From: an uncultured Clostridia bacterium
GTDB lineage: Bacteria; Bacillota; Clostridia; Christensenellales; Aristaeellaceae
DNA: 7,337 nt
Assembly (NCBI GenBank): GCA_946042585.1
Contig: CAMGDO010000038.1
Coordinates: forward strand, 1-7,337
Reading direction: 5' to 3'
A program made the translations under genes and the position numbers. How positions within the stretch are numbered: position 1 is the stretch's first letter; each line of letters begins with the position of its first letter. This document shows, in pieces, positions 1-5,556 of this stretch. A model generated the notes under the pieces. The model was not told the origin of the DNA and did not search any database. It saw only the letters and a list, made by a program, of their open reading frames with translations.

Positions 1-46
1 CGATTCCTCTACGTCTCGTGGGCTCGGAGATGTGTATAAGAGACAG
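1..46. other. Untrimmed Nextera i7 sequencing adapter with Tn5 mosaic end (artefact)
   Basis: Bases 13-46 match the Illumina Nextera read-2 transposase adapter, and bases 28-46 are the 19-bp Tn5 mosaic end AGATGTGTATAAGAGACAG. Bases 5-12 (TCCTCTAC) match, from memory, the i7 index sequence of adapter N712, and the bases before them nearly match the end of the P7 primer. This is library DNA, not genome and not a natural transposon. Read through in frame it encodes MGSEMCIRDR, and on the other strand SYTHLRAHET, two peptides well known as adapter artefacts in protein databases. Genomic sequence therefore begins at base 47, and any start codon called inside this segment is false. Confidence 0.97.
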
Positions 47-47
47 G

Positions 48-1958
48 ACCAGCGTAAAGCGCATCTCCTTTGAGACCGAGCGCGGCACGCTCAGCGGTCT
101 GCTCTATCTGCCTAAGGGCGCGTCCGCAAGTGATCCGCGTCCCACGGTAGTGGTGACCCACGGCTATCTCAACTCTGCCGAAATGCAGGATGCCAATGCG
201 ATTGAGCTCAGCCGCCGCGGCTATGTGGTGCTGGCGCTGGATATGTATGACCATGGTCATTCTGCCGGCAATGAGAGCAACACGGGCGGCTTCCTCAAGT
301 TCTGGCCCCGTGCGCTGTACGATGCGGTGCAGTATATGTATGAGCAGCCCTATGTGCTCAAGGATGAGGCCGGCAATGGCATCATCGGCGTGACGGGGCA
401 TTCCATGGGCGGCTTCTCCTCCTCCATGGCGCTCTATTACGACGAGCAGGACTTCGCCACCACCGGCATCCGCAAGATTTACTGCGGCTTGTCTGAGGGC
501 TCCGATTTCTCCTACACCGCCTGGCTGGGCGTGACGGCTGATGTGGCTGCTGCCAACGGCGGCGGACGCACCATGGGCAAGGTGGCTGCGCAGTATGACG
601 AATTCTTCTTCAATGCCGACGATAACAAGGGCGGCACTGTGGTGAAGAAGAATTATGTGGCGACCACGCAGGCCAAGACGTGGCTGGAGCAGGAAAACCC
701 CGAAGCGGGCACCTGGTATGAGACCAGCGATGGCGGCAAGCGAATTGTGTATCAGCCTGCCGAAACGCATCCCTGGAACCACTTCTCCACCACGACCACC
801 GGCTATGCCATTGAGTTCTACAACACGGCGTTCGCCGATTACAACGCGAAGCTGAATCCCGCCGGTTCTTCCGATCAGATCTGGCTGTGGAAGGAAATCT
901 TCGAGTGCGTGGCGCTGATTGGCCTGATGCTGGCGGTGGTGCCCGTGATCATGCTGATTCTGCGTCTGCCCTTCTTCAGCAAGGCCAAGACCGGTGCAAT
1001 CAAGCCCCTGCCGAGCGTATCCACGCCCACCGGCAAGCTGGCTGCCTTCGCTGTGCTGTGCTTTGCCGTTCTTCTGCCGGCCATCTTCTTCCCCACCCTC
1101 ATGGATAAGAGCATGTCCAGCGTGCCGATGATGTTCCTGCGTTATGCGGGCGCGATCTTCGCCGTGATTGGTCTGGGCGCGCTGCTGCTGGGTGTGAAGA
1201 ACAAGGCGCGCAACCTCACCGTGGGCGGCATCGCAACGTTTGTGTTTGCCACCGGGCTGGCTGTCTTTACCTCCATTTCCTCCTACAGCGGCAAGGGCTG
1301 GAACGCTCCCTCCGTCAATCAGATTGCGTACTGGACGCTGATCTGTGCGATGTTCAGCGGGCTGATCATGTCGCTGGTGTATATGTTCACCAAGGCGGCG
1401 CAGGGCGCGAAGCTGGAAAACTACGGCCTGAAGGCTTCGCCCATGGCGATTCTGGCCTCGCTGTGCACGGCCATTGTGGGCGTTGCGGCGGTCTATGCCG
1501 TGGTGTTCCTGGTGGATATCATCTTCAAGACGGACTTCCGTCTCTGGGTGTTTGCGTTCAAGACCTTTGAGCCTGCCATCCTCACGGACGTGCTGATCTA
1601 TCTGCCCACCTTCCTGCTGTATTATCTGATCTCCTCCGTTGCGATCTGCATCAATACCAATACCGAACGGCTGCAGGGCGTGAAGGGGTACATCGTCGCC
1701 ATTATTCTGAACGCGGGCGGCATCACGCTGTTCCTGCTGCATCAGTATGGCAAGCTGTTCCTCACCGGCACGGCGGCGCATCCCACGCAGGCGCTCTCCT
1801 CCATTCTGCTGGTCGCCATGGTGCCCACGCTGGCGATTGCCGCCTGCTTCAGCCGCGCGCTCTATAAGCGCACCGGCAACATCTGGACGCCTGCCTTCTT
1901 CAACGCCATCCTGATGACGCTGATGACGCTGGCCAATACCTGCGTGTACTATCAGTAA
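48..1958 (+). CDS. Alpha/beta hydrolase with C-terminal polytopic membrane domain (5'-truncated)
   Basis: Partial gene: the true start is lost at the adapter junction, leaving 636 genuine codons and a TAA stop. Counting from the codon at base 48, residues about 5-245 form an alpha/beta hydrolase domain. Visible signs are the HG oxyanion-type turn in VVVTHGY (about 36-40), DMYDHGHSAG (65-74), and the nucleophile elbow GHSMGG with Ser119 as the likely catalytic serine. The HPWNHFS motif (241-247) probably carries the catalytic histidine; the acid residue cannot be assigned. From about residue 284 to the end the protein is a run of roughly ten hydrophobic segments (near 284-307, 331-349, 363-382, 392-411, 425-447, 466-493, 510-533, 547-565, 584-604, 613-631). 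The hydrolase domain is likely outside or at the membrane face, but the missing N-terminus, which may hold a signal or helix, leaves this open. Substrate unknown; lipid, ester or peptide are all possible. Confidence 0.88.
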   Translation, partial: TSVKRISFETERGTLSGLLYLPKGASASDPRPTVVVTHGYLNSAEMQDANAIELSRRGYVVLALDMYDHGHSAGNESNTGGFLKFWPRALYDAVQYMYEQPYVLKDEAGNGIIGVTGHSMGGFSSSMALYYDEQDFATTGIRKIYCGLSEGSDFSYTAWLGVTADVAAANGGGRTMGKVAAQYDEFFFNADDNKGGTVVKKNYVATTQAKTWLEQENPEAGTWYETSDGGKRIVYQPAETHPWNHFSTTTTGYAIEFYNTAFADYNAKLNPAGSSDQIWLWKEIFECVALIGLMLAVVPVIMLILRLPFFSKAKTGAIKPLPSVSTPTGKLAAFAVLCFAVLLPAIFFPTLMDKSMSSVPMMFLRYAGAIFAVIGLGALLLGVKNKARNLTVGGIATFVFATGLAVFTSISSYSGKGWNAPSVNQIAYWTLICAMFSGLIMSLVYMFTKAAQGAKLENYGLKASPMAILASLCTAIVGVAAVYAVVFLVDIIFKTDFRLWVFAFKTFEPAILTDVLIYLPTFLLYYLISSVAICINTNTERLQGVKGYIVAIILNAGGITLFLLHQYGKLFLTGTAAHPTQALSSILLVAMVPTLAIAACFSRALYKRTGNIWTPAFFNAILMTLMTLANTCVYYQ

Positions 1959-1982
1959 ACTGCAGACAGATACAAAGCCTGA

Positions 1983-2018
1983 CACGAATGCGCGTCCCCT
2001 GACAGGACGGGCTTCGTG
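1983..2018. other. Imperfect hairpin in the 3' untranslated region
   Basis: CACGAA (1983-1988) pairs with TTCGTG (2013-2018), GC (1990-1991) with GC (2011-2012), and CGTCC (1993-1997) with GGACG (2005-2009), leaving one bulged base and one mismatch. It lies between the hydrolase stop codon and the terminator and has no U-tract of its own. It could protect the 3' end of the hydrolase mRNA or have no role; only the complementarity is seen. Confidence 0.4.
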
Positions 2019-2023
2019 ACAGC

Positions 2024-2059
2024 AAAAAAAGAGAGAAGCGCATAGCTTCTCTCTTTTTT
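2024..2059. terminator. Bidirectional intrinsic terminator between convergent genes
   Basis: A perfect 9-bp stem, GAGAGAAGC (2031-2039) with GCTTCTCTC (2045-2053), encloses the loop GCATA. It is flanked by seven A (2024-2030) and six T (2054-2059), so an RNA hairpin followed by a U-tract forms on both strands. It ends the hydrolase gene on the plus strand and the CarD-family gene on the minus strand, whose stop lies 24 bases away. Confidence 0.9.
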
Positions 2060-2082
2060 GTCTGGCTTCGCCGGCCGTGAGA

Positions 2083-2604
2083 TCAGGAATGCTGCTGTGC
2101 GTCCTGACGATCTGCTGTACGCAGGGCATCCAGCATACGGCTGCGCGCGCTGTCATAGGAAATGGACAGCGCCGCTGCCAGCTCGCTGCACAGCTGATGC
2201 TCTGCCTTTCTGAGAATGGCTTCCTCCGTGCCTGACATTCTTCCCGGCGTTTTGATATGGCGCGAATAAATGCTTTTGACCGATATGGCCAGCGCCTCGC
2301 AGGTGTGCAGGTGCATCAGCTCCTGATAATAACGCTGCAGGGCTTTGCGATCCCGGCAGGAAGGGGGATTGACCTGCAAATCAGGCAGCGAGGACAGGAG
2401 CGCTTCGGCTTCCTGCTGCGTGATGGGCGCGCGCAGCGGCATATGTGTGTTAATGGGGACGTAAATCCGGCTGCCGTCTTCCTCCGAACGCAGAAAATAA
2501 TACGCTTTGTTGCGCTCAAACGTATCAAAATCGGGTACGCCGATCTGCTCGATTCGGCACAGGCCGTTGTCGCCGCAGACCACATAATCTCCGGCCTGAA
2601 ACAT
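2083..2604 (-). CDS. CarD-family (CarD/CdnL/TRCF-like) RNA-polymerase-binding regulator
   Basis: 173 residues. CarD/CdnL proteins bind the RNA polymerase beta subunit through an N-terminal Tudor-like domain and steady the open promoter complex with a C-terminal helical domain. Here residues 1-60 carry the RNA-polymerase-interacting fold: GDYVVCGDNGLCRIEQIG at 5-22, then KAYYFLRS and SRIYVPINTHMPLRAPIT, which closely resembles clostridial members. Residues about 84-165 are the helical part, with a late segment EEAILRKAEHQLCSELAAAL typical of the family. The start is fixed by an exceptionally strong ribosome binding site directly upstream. The gene is monocistronic: its own promoter lies upstream and a bidirectional terminator downstream. 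The protein contains no tryptophan, although the DNA-wedging residue of mycobacterial CarD is Trp85. Which promoters it controls cannot be read here. It is far too short to be the repair factor Mfd, which shares the N-terminal domain. Confidence 0.88.
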   Translation of the reverse strand: MFQAGDYVVCGDNGLCRIEQIGVPDFDTFERNKAYYFLRSEEDGSRIYVPINTHMPLRAPITQQEAEALLSSLPDLQVNPPSCRDRKALQRYYQELMHLHTCEALAISVKSIYSRHIKTPGRMSGTEEAILRKAEHQLCSELAAALSISYDSARSRMLDALRTADRQDAQQHS

Positions 2605-2610
2605 GACGTA

Positions 2611-2638
2611 TCACCTCCTGAATGCAATAATTATACCA
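2611..2638 (-). promoter_or_regulatory. Extended -10 promoter and full-length Shine-Dalgarno of the CarD-family gene
   Basis: On the minus strand TGGTATAAT (2638-2630) is a perfect extended -10 element with a consensus TATAAT. No good -35 box sits 17 bases upstream, which fits extended -10 recognition. The start of transcription would fall near 2622-2624. The ribosome binding site AGGAGGTGA (2619-2611) is complementary to the 16S rRNA 3' end over nine bases and lies six bases before the ATG, giving a very short, strongly translated leader. Confidence 0.75.
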
Positions 2639-2731
2639 TTTTTTGCAGGCAGAAGGGAATGGAACAATTGGTTCGGGGCGGAAAACCGGCATTTTGCGCA
2701 CAAAAACGAAGAAAAATGATGAAAAGCGCGC

Positions 2732-2760
2732 ATAAATAAAGGACAGCAAAACGCTGTCCT
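2732..2760 (-). terminator. Intrinsic terminator of the HAD phosphatase gene
   Basis: GGACAGC (2741-2747) and GCTGTCC (2753-2759) form a perfect 7-bp stem around a five-base loop, extended by an A-T-rich flank. Read on the minus strand it is followed by TTTATTTATG, a broken U-tract, 14 bases past the HAD stop codon. It separates the HAD gene from the CarD-family gene lying further along the same strand. The remaining bases up to the CarD promoter (2639-2731) show nothing else. Confidence 0.8.
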
Positions 2761-2773
2761 AAAGATACGGCTG

Positions 2774-3424
2774 TCAGCCCAGAATGATGCGGAGCGCTTC
2801 CGCCGGGCTGGCGGCAAAGCGCGTGGCGCCCGCCTGTGCCAGTTCCTCACGGGACCGGAAACCATAGGTGAGGGCGATAAAGTGCATCCCCGCCCCCTGG
2901 CAGGTTTTCAGATCCGTCGGCGTGTCGCCCATGTACCAGAAATCATCCGGCGCAATGCCCAGCTCCGCGGCAATATTCAGCGCGGCGGAAGGATCGGGCT
3001 TGAGCGGCACACCCTCGATGTGTCCGCGCATGATGGTGAAGGGAATTTCATCAAAATAGTGGCGCAGCACGCATTCCACGTCCGGATCATCCTTGTTGCT
3101 CAGCACTACCAGTGTGTAGCCGGCCTTCTTGAGCGCGGCGAGCATCTCGCGCACGCCATCATATAGGAAGGATTCATCATAGCAGTGGACGGCATAGAGC
3201 GCGGCGTAATCGCGCAGCACCTCTTCCACCATGTCCTGATGCGCTTCGCCCACAGCGCGCTGCGTCAGAAGATACGCGCCGTTGCCGGTGAGATAGCGAT
3301 AATCGAGCATCTCATGGGTGGGCAGACCGTGTCGGGCGAGCACTTCATTCATACAGCGGGAAATATCGGGAAGGGAGTTGAGCAGCGTCCCGTCCAGATC
3401 AAATAAAACAGCCTTTCTGGGCAT
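2774..3424 (-). CDS. HAD-superfamily phosphatase (subfamily IA, phosphoglycolate-phosphatase-like)
   Basis: 216 residues, the usual length for small HAD-IA hydrolases, which are Mg2+-dependent cytosolic phosphatases acting through an aspartyl-phosphate intermediate. All four motifs are present: I, FDLDGTLLNS, with nucleophile Asp9 and acid/base Asp11; II, LVVLSNK, with Ser109; III, Lys142 in PLKPDP; IV, YMGDTPTDLKT, with Asp167 and Asp171 for magnesium. Residues about 18-85 form the helical cap, as in phosphoglycolate phosphatase (Gph) and pyrophosphatase PpaX, so either activity is possible. I chose the start at 3424 because GAGGTG (3436-3431) lies six bases upstream and the catalytic motif begins a few residues later, as is normal. 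Longer in-frame starts would pass through the ribosome binding site and the divergent gene. It has its own promoter and terminator. Confidence 0.9.
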   Translation of the reverse strand: MPRKAVLFDLDGTLLNSLPDISRCMNEVLARHGLPTHEMLDYRYLTGNGAYLLTQRAVGEAHQDMVEEVLRDYAALYAVHCYDESFLYDGVREMLAALKKAGYTLVVLSNKDDPDVECVLRHYFDEIPFTIMRGHIEGVPLKPDPSAALNIAAELGIAPDDFWYMGDTPTDLKTCQGAGMHFIALTYGFRSREELAQAGATRFAASPAEALRIILG

Positions 3425-3443
3425 CAATATCACCTCGCCCTGC

Positions 3444-3472
3444 ATTGTATCACATTCTGCTGCATGGCGCAA
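3444..3472 (-). promoter_or_regulatory. Probable sigma-A promoter of the HAD phosphatase gene
   Basis: On the minus strand TACAAT (3449-3444) matches the -10 consensus in five of six bases and is preceded by TGA, an extended -10. TTGCGC (3472-3467), a half-match to the -35 box, lies exactly 17 bases upstream. Transcription would start near 3437, leaving a leader of about 13 bases containing the ribosome binding site. The promoter sits in the 82-base gap shared with the divergent membrane-protein gene. Confidence 0.55.
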
Positions 3473-3506
3473 CGCATTTTGGCGCATACTGCCGTCAGGA
3501 GGTGCA

Positions 3507-4049
3507 ATGCATATGGATTTTGAACGGGATGAAAAGACGCGCCGCGTGCGGATGTGGCTGGCGGTACTGATGGGCGTAGCGCTGGTGATTACGCTGATTG
3601 CGGCTGTGCGCGACAGCGGCACACGCATGGCATCCAGCACCCGCAAAAATGTGGAGGATGGGTGCGTGCTGACGCAGACAATTCGTTATGCCCGCTGCGG
3701 TCATGAGGTGACAAGACGGCTGGAGGCTGACCGTGAATACAAGGGCTGCACGCTGGAGCAGATGCAGCAGGCGTTTTCCGAATGGAGCATCACCTCGTTT
3801 TCACCCTCGGAGATTGTGATGAACTGCACCATGCAGCTCTTCTGCCCCGATCATCTGGTGGTGATGCCGGATGGCGCGGGCGTGCTGGGCGTGTATGAAA
3901 ATGCCTATGGGGATGGCTATGCGCTGAAAAACCAGCTGGATACCCCGGTATCGGCGCTGCCCGAGGATGTGCGGGAGCATGTGCATCTGGGCGTGGGCTT
4001 TGGCAGCGCGCAGGAGATCGAGGCGTGGCTCGAGAATTTTGAAAGTTGA
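3507..4049 (+). CDS. Membrane-anchored BofC C-terminal-domain-like protein
   Basis: 180 residues. A basic N-terminus (KTRRVR) is followed by one hydrophobic helix at about 16-34 and then a soluble, presumably extracytoplasmic, domain, so it is a signal anchor or uncleaved signal. Residues about 53-180 resemble clostridial proteins of the BofC C-terminal-domain type in order and spacing: IRYARCGHEV, LEQMQQAFSEWSITSFSPSEIVM, FCPDHLVVMPDGAGVLGVYEN, DTPVSALPEDV, and a final IEAWLENF. In Bacillus, BofC acts in the forespore to delay sigma-K processing; clostridial homologues are mostly unstudied, so no function is asserted. Cys64-Gly-His66 and Cys113-Pro-Asp-His116 stand out as possible metal or disulfide sites. 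AGGAGGTG (3497-3504) supports the start, but it is 4 bases from the ATG at 3507 and 10 from the in-frame ATG at 3513, so either may be used. The next gene is an envelope carboxypeptidase with a separate promoter. Confidence 0.7.
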   Translation: MHMDFERDEKTRRVRMWLAVLMGVALVITLIAAVRDSGTRMASSTRKNVEDGCVLTQTIRYARCGHEVTRRLEADREYKGCTLEQMQQAFSEWSITSFSPSEIVMNCTMQLFCPDHLVVMPDGAGVLGVYENAYGDGYALKNQLDTPVSALPEDVREHVHLGVGFGSAQEIEAWLENFES

Positions 4050-4074
4050 CATAAACCGGAGGACAATGTATACT
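4046..4074 (+). promoter_or_regulatory. Near-consensus sigma-A promoter of the carboxypeptidase gene
   Basis: A perfect -35 box TTGACA (4046-4051), a 17-base spacer and TATACT (4069-4074, five of six matches) form a strong vegetative promoter. The -35 box overlaps the TGA stop codon (4047-4049) of the upstream gene. Transcription should start near 4081, leaving a leader of about 30 bases with AGGAGG at 4096-4101. Confidence 0.85.
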
Positions 4075-4110
4075 GGCCCCGTGTGCTGAATGCACAGGAG
4101 GAAACCGAAG

Positions 4111-5412
4111 ATGAGAAAAACGAACAGCCTGTCCCCGCTGGGACTGGCGGTCATTATCCTGCTGATTTTCGCCATTTTGTATGTGGGCGTGACGGCGCTG
4201 CAGGAAAACAGGGAGTATCAGAAAGAGGCGGCCATCACGCCTACGCCGTCCATTACGCCGCGTACCGTGCGCATCACGGAGGATCCGACGAAACCCACCT
4301 CCACGCCTACGCCCTGCATTCTGCAGGTCAATTCCATTGGCCTTGAGGTGAAAACGCTGCAGAAGAGGCTCAAGGAGCTGGGCTTTTATGCCGGCGAGGT
4401 GGACGGTCAGTTTGGTCAGGGCACCAAGGCGGCGGTGACGGCCTTCCAAACGCAGCATGGCGTGGACGCCGACGGCATTGCGGGTGAGGAAACGCTGGCC
4501 ATTCTGTATTCGGACAAGGCGCAGACCTTTGTGCCTACGCCCACGCCATCGCCCACGCCGTCGCTGCTCTCCACCGGCTCCAGCGGCGAGGAAGTCAAGA
4601 CGCTTCAGCGCAGGCTGAAGGAGCTGGGCTTTTATACCGGGGAGATTGACGGCGACTTTGGCAAGGGCACAGCGTCCGCGGTGAAGCTGTTTCAGCAGCA
4701 GCACAATCTTTCCGCCGACGGCATGGCGGGGCAGAAAACGCTGGCGCTTTTGTATTCGGACAATGCAAAGCAGATTGTCATCACACCAACGCCCCAGACC
4801 ATTCAGGTGATGGCGGGCGCGCTGCCGCTGCTGGTCAATCGCGATAACCCGGTGGAGAAGGATTTTGTGCCCGCCGATCTGGTGGATATGAGCACCTATT
4901 GCGATACAGCCGTGGTCAAAATCAAATACAGCGGCACGCAGGGCGTGCGCGAAGCGGTGGATGCGCTGATGGAGATGCTGTCTGACGCCAAGGCGCAGGG
5001 CGTGACGAAATGGCAGGTGAGCGCGGCTTATCGCAGCTATTCGGCGCAGGAGAGCATCTTTGAGAGCAATGTCAGGGAATATATGAAAAGCCGCGGGCTG
5101 AGCCGCACGCAGGCGGAGAGCGCCACCCTTCTGACGGTGGCATTGCCCGGCACCAGCGAGCATCATACGGGGCTGGCATTTGATATTACGGTGCCCGGCA
5201 CCAGCATGTTTGTGGGCACCACGCAGCAGAAATGGCTCCATGAGCATTGCTGGGATTATGGCTTTATCATCCGCTATACGGACGAAAAGCAGGATATCAC
5301 GGGCTTTATGGGCGAGGAATGGCACATTCGCTATGTGGGCACGGAGCACAGCCTGAACATGAAAAACAGCGGGCTGTGCCTGGAGGAATATCTGCAGTAT
5401 GTGAAGCAGTGA
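4111..5412 (+). CDS. VanY-type (M15) D,D-carboxypeptidase with two peptidoglycan-binding repeats
   Basis: 433 residues. M15B carboxypeptidases cut the terminal D-Ala from peptidoglycan stem peptides outside the membrane. Order of parts: membrane anchor (about 8-30); Thr/Pro-rich linker (41-70); PG_binding_1 repeat (77-138); PTPTPSPTP linker; second repeat (159-220); short linker; VanY domain (about 237-433). In the catalytic domain the zinc motif SEHHTGLAFD supplies His351 and Asp358, EEWH supplies His405, and Glu402 is the expected catalytic base; Arg307 in YRSY fits the substrate-binding arginine. All key residues are present, so it should be active. The start at 4111 follows AGGAGG by nine bases; an in-frame ATG at 4090 lies before that site and lacks one of its own. 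Wall remodelling is likely. True vancomycin resistance is not implied, as no other van gene is visible. An L,D- or endopeptidase role within M15 is possible. Confidence 0.92.
   Translation: MRKTNSLSPLGLAVIILLIFAILYVGVTALQENREYQKEAAITPTPSITPRTVRITEDPTKPTSTPTPCILQVNSIGLEVKTLQKRLKELGFYAGEVDGQFGQGTKAAVTAFQTQHGVDADGIAGEETLAILYSDKAQTFVPTPTPSPTPSLLSTGSSGEEVKTLQRRLKELGFYTGEIDGDFGKGTASAVKLFQQQHNLSADGMAGQKTLALLYSDNAKQIVITPTPQTIQVMAGALPLLVNRDNPVEKDFVPADLVDMSTYCDTAVVKIKYSGTQGVREAVDALMEMLSDAKAQGVTKWQVSAAYRSYSAQESIFESNVREYMKSRGLSRTQAESATLLTVALPGTSEHHTGLAFDITVPGTSMFVGTTQQKWLHEHCWDYGFIIRYTDEKQDITGFMGEEWHIRYVGTEHSLNMKNSGLCLEEYLQYVKQ
4339..4770 (+). repeat. Tandem duplication encoding two peptidoglycan-binding modules
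   Basis: Units at 4339-4524 and 4585-4770 are offset by exactly 246 bases (82 codons) and encode 62-residue modules identical at 42 positions by my hand alignment. At the DNA level AAGGAGCTGGGCTTTTAT occurs identically at 4372-4389 and 4618-4635. The duplication unit appears to include the Thr-Pro linker, and it doubles the wall-binding part of the carboxypeptidase. Confidence 0.85.
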
Positions 5413-5487
5413 CGTTTGGAATCATACGGCGCTGCAATCAGAAAACGTGGGGACTTGGCGGAGAATTGGTCAGACAGATATACAGGC

Positions 5488-5514
5488 AAAAGGCGTGACG
5501 AAAGCCGTCACGCC
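5488..5514 (-). terminator. Hairpin with short T-tract, probable minus-strand terminator
   Basis: GGCGTGACG (5492-5500) and CGTCACGCC (5506-5514) form a perfect 9-bp stem with loop AAAGC. Read on the minus strand it is followed by TTTT, so it could have ended the sulfatase gene before that gene decayed. The T-tract is short, so strength is doubtful. The 79 bases between the carboxypeptidase stop and this hairpin show no gene. Confidence 0.5.
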
Positions 5515-5517
5515 CTG

Positions 5518-5545
5518 AGTCCCGGCAGATATTGCTGCCGGGACT
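5518..5545. terminator. Perfect 11-bp hairpin, possible plus-strand terminator of the carboxypeptidase gene
   Basis: AGTCCCGGCAG (5518-5528) pairs fully with CTGCCGGGACT (5535-5545) around ATATTG. On the plus strand TGTTTTATG follows only after five bases, so it is a weak terminator by the usual rule. It stands four bases from the neighbouring hairpin, and the pair may act together on both strands. Confidence 0.45.
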
Positions 5546-5556
5546 GAAGCTGTTTT

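Noticed and set aside
28..46. Tn5 mosaic end taken as a natural transposon end
   Set aside because: It is the engineered mosaic end inside a complete Nextera adapter with an index sequence, so it comes from library preparation.
9..2156. A 715-codon minus-strand open frame opposite the hydrolase gene
   Set aside because: It runs through the adapter and the terminator, is rich in His, Arg and Gly as expected for the complement of GC-rich coding DNA, and shows no family motif. The plus-strand hydrolase explains the region.
2639..2731. A small gene between the CarD-family and HAD genes
   Set aside because: Open frames here are shadows continuing from the neighbouring genes and lack start signals. 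The stretch holds only the CarD upstream region and the HAD terminator's flank.
3790..5349. A 519-codon minus-strand open frame opposite the BofC-like and carboxypeptidase genes
   Set aside because: It spans two genes and a strong promoter, has a composition of antisense type, and no ribosome binding site supports it. The plus-strand proteins carry clear motifs.
4111..5412. A vancomycin-resistance (van) cluster
   Set aside because: Only a VanY-like carboxypeptidase is present. There is no ligase, VanX-type dipeptidase or VanRS pair in the window, and such carboxypeptidases are common housekeeping envelope enzymes.
5450..5486. A stretch resembling the start of a leucine tRNA (TTGGCGGAGAATTGGTCAGACAG)
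   Set aside because: The D-arm-like bases carry insertions, and no anticodon arm, T-arm or paired acceptor stem follows. The resemblance is most likely chance; tRNAscan-SE would settle it.
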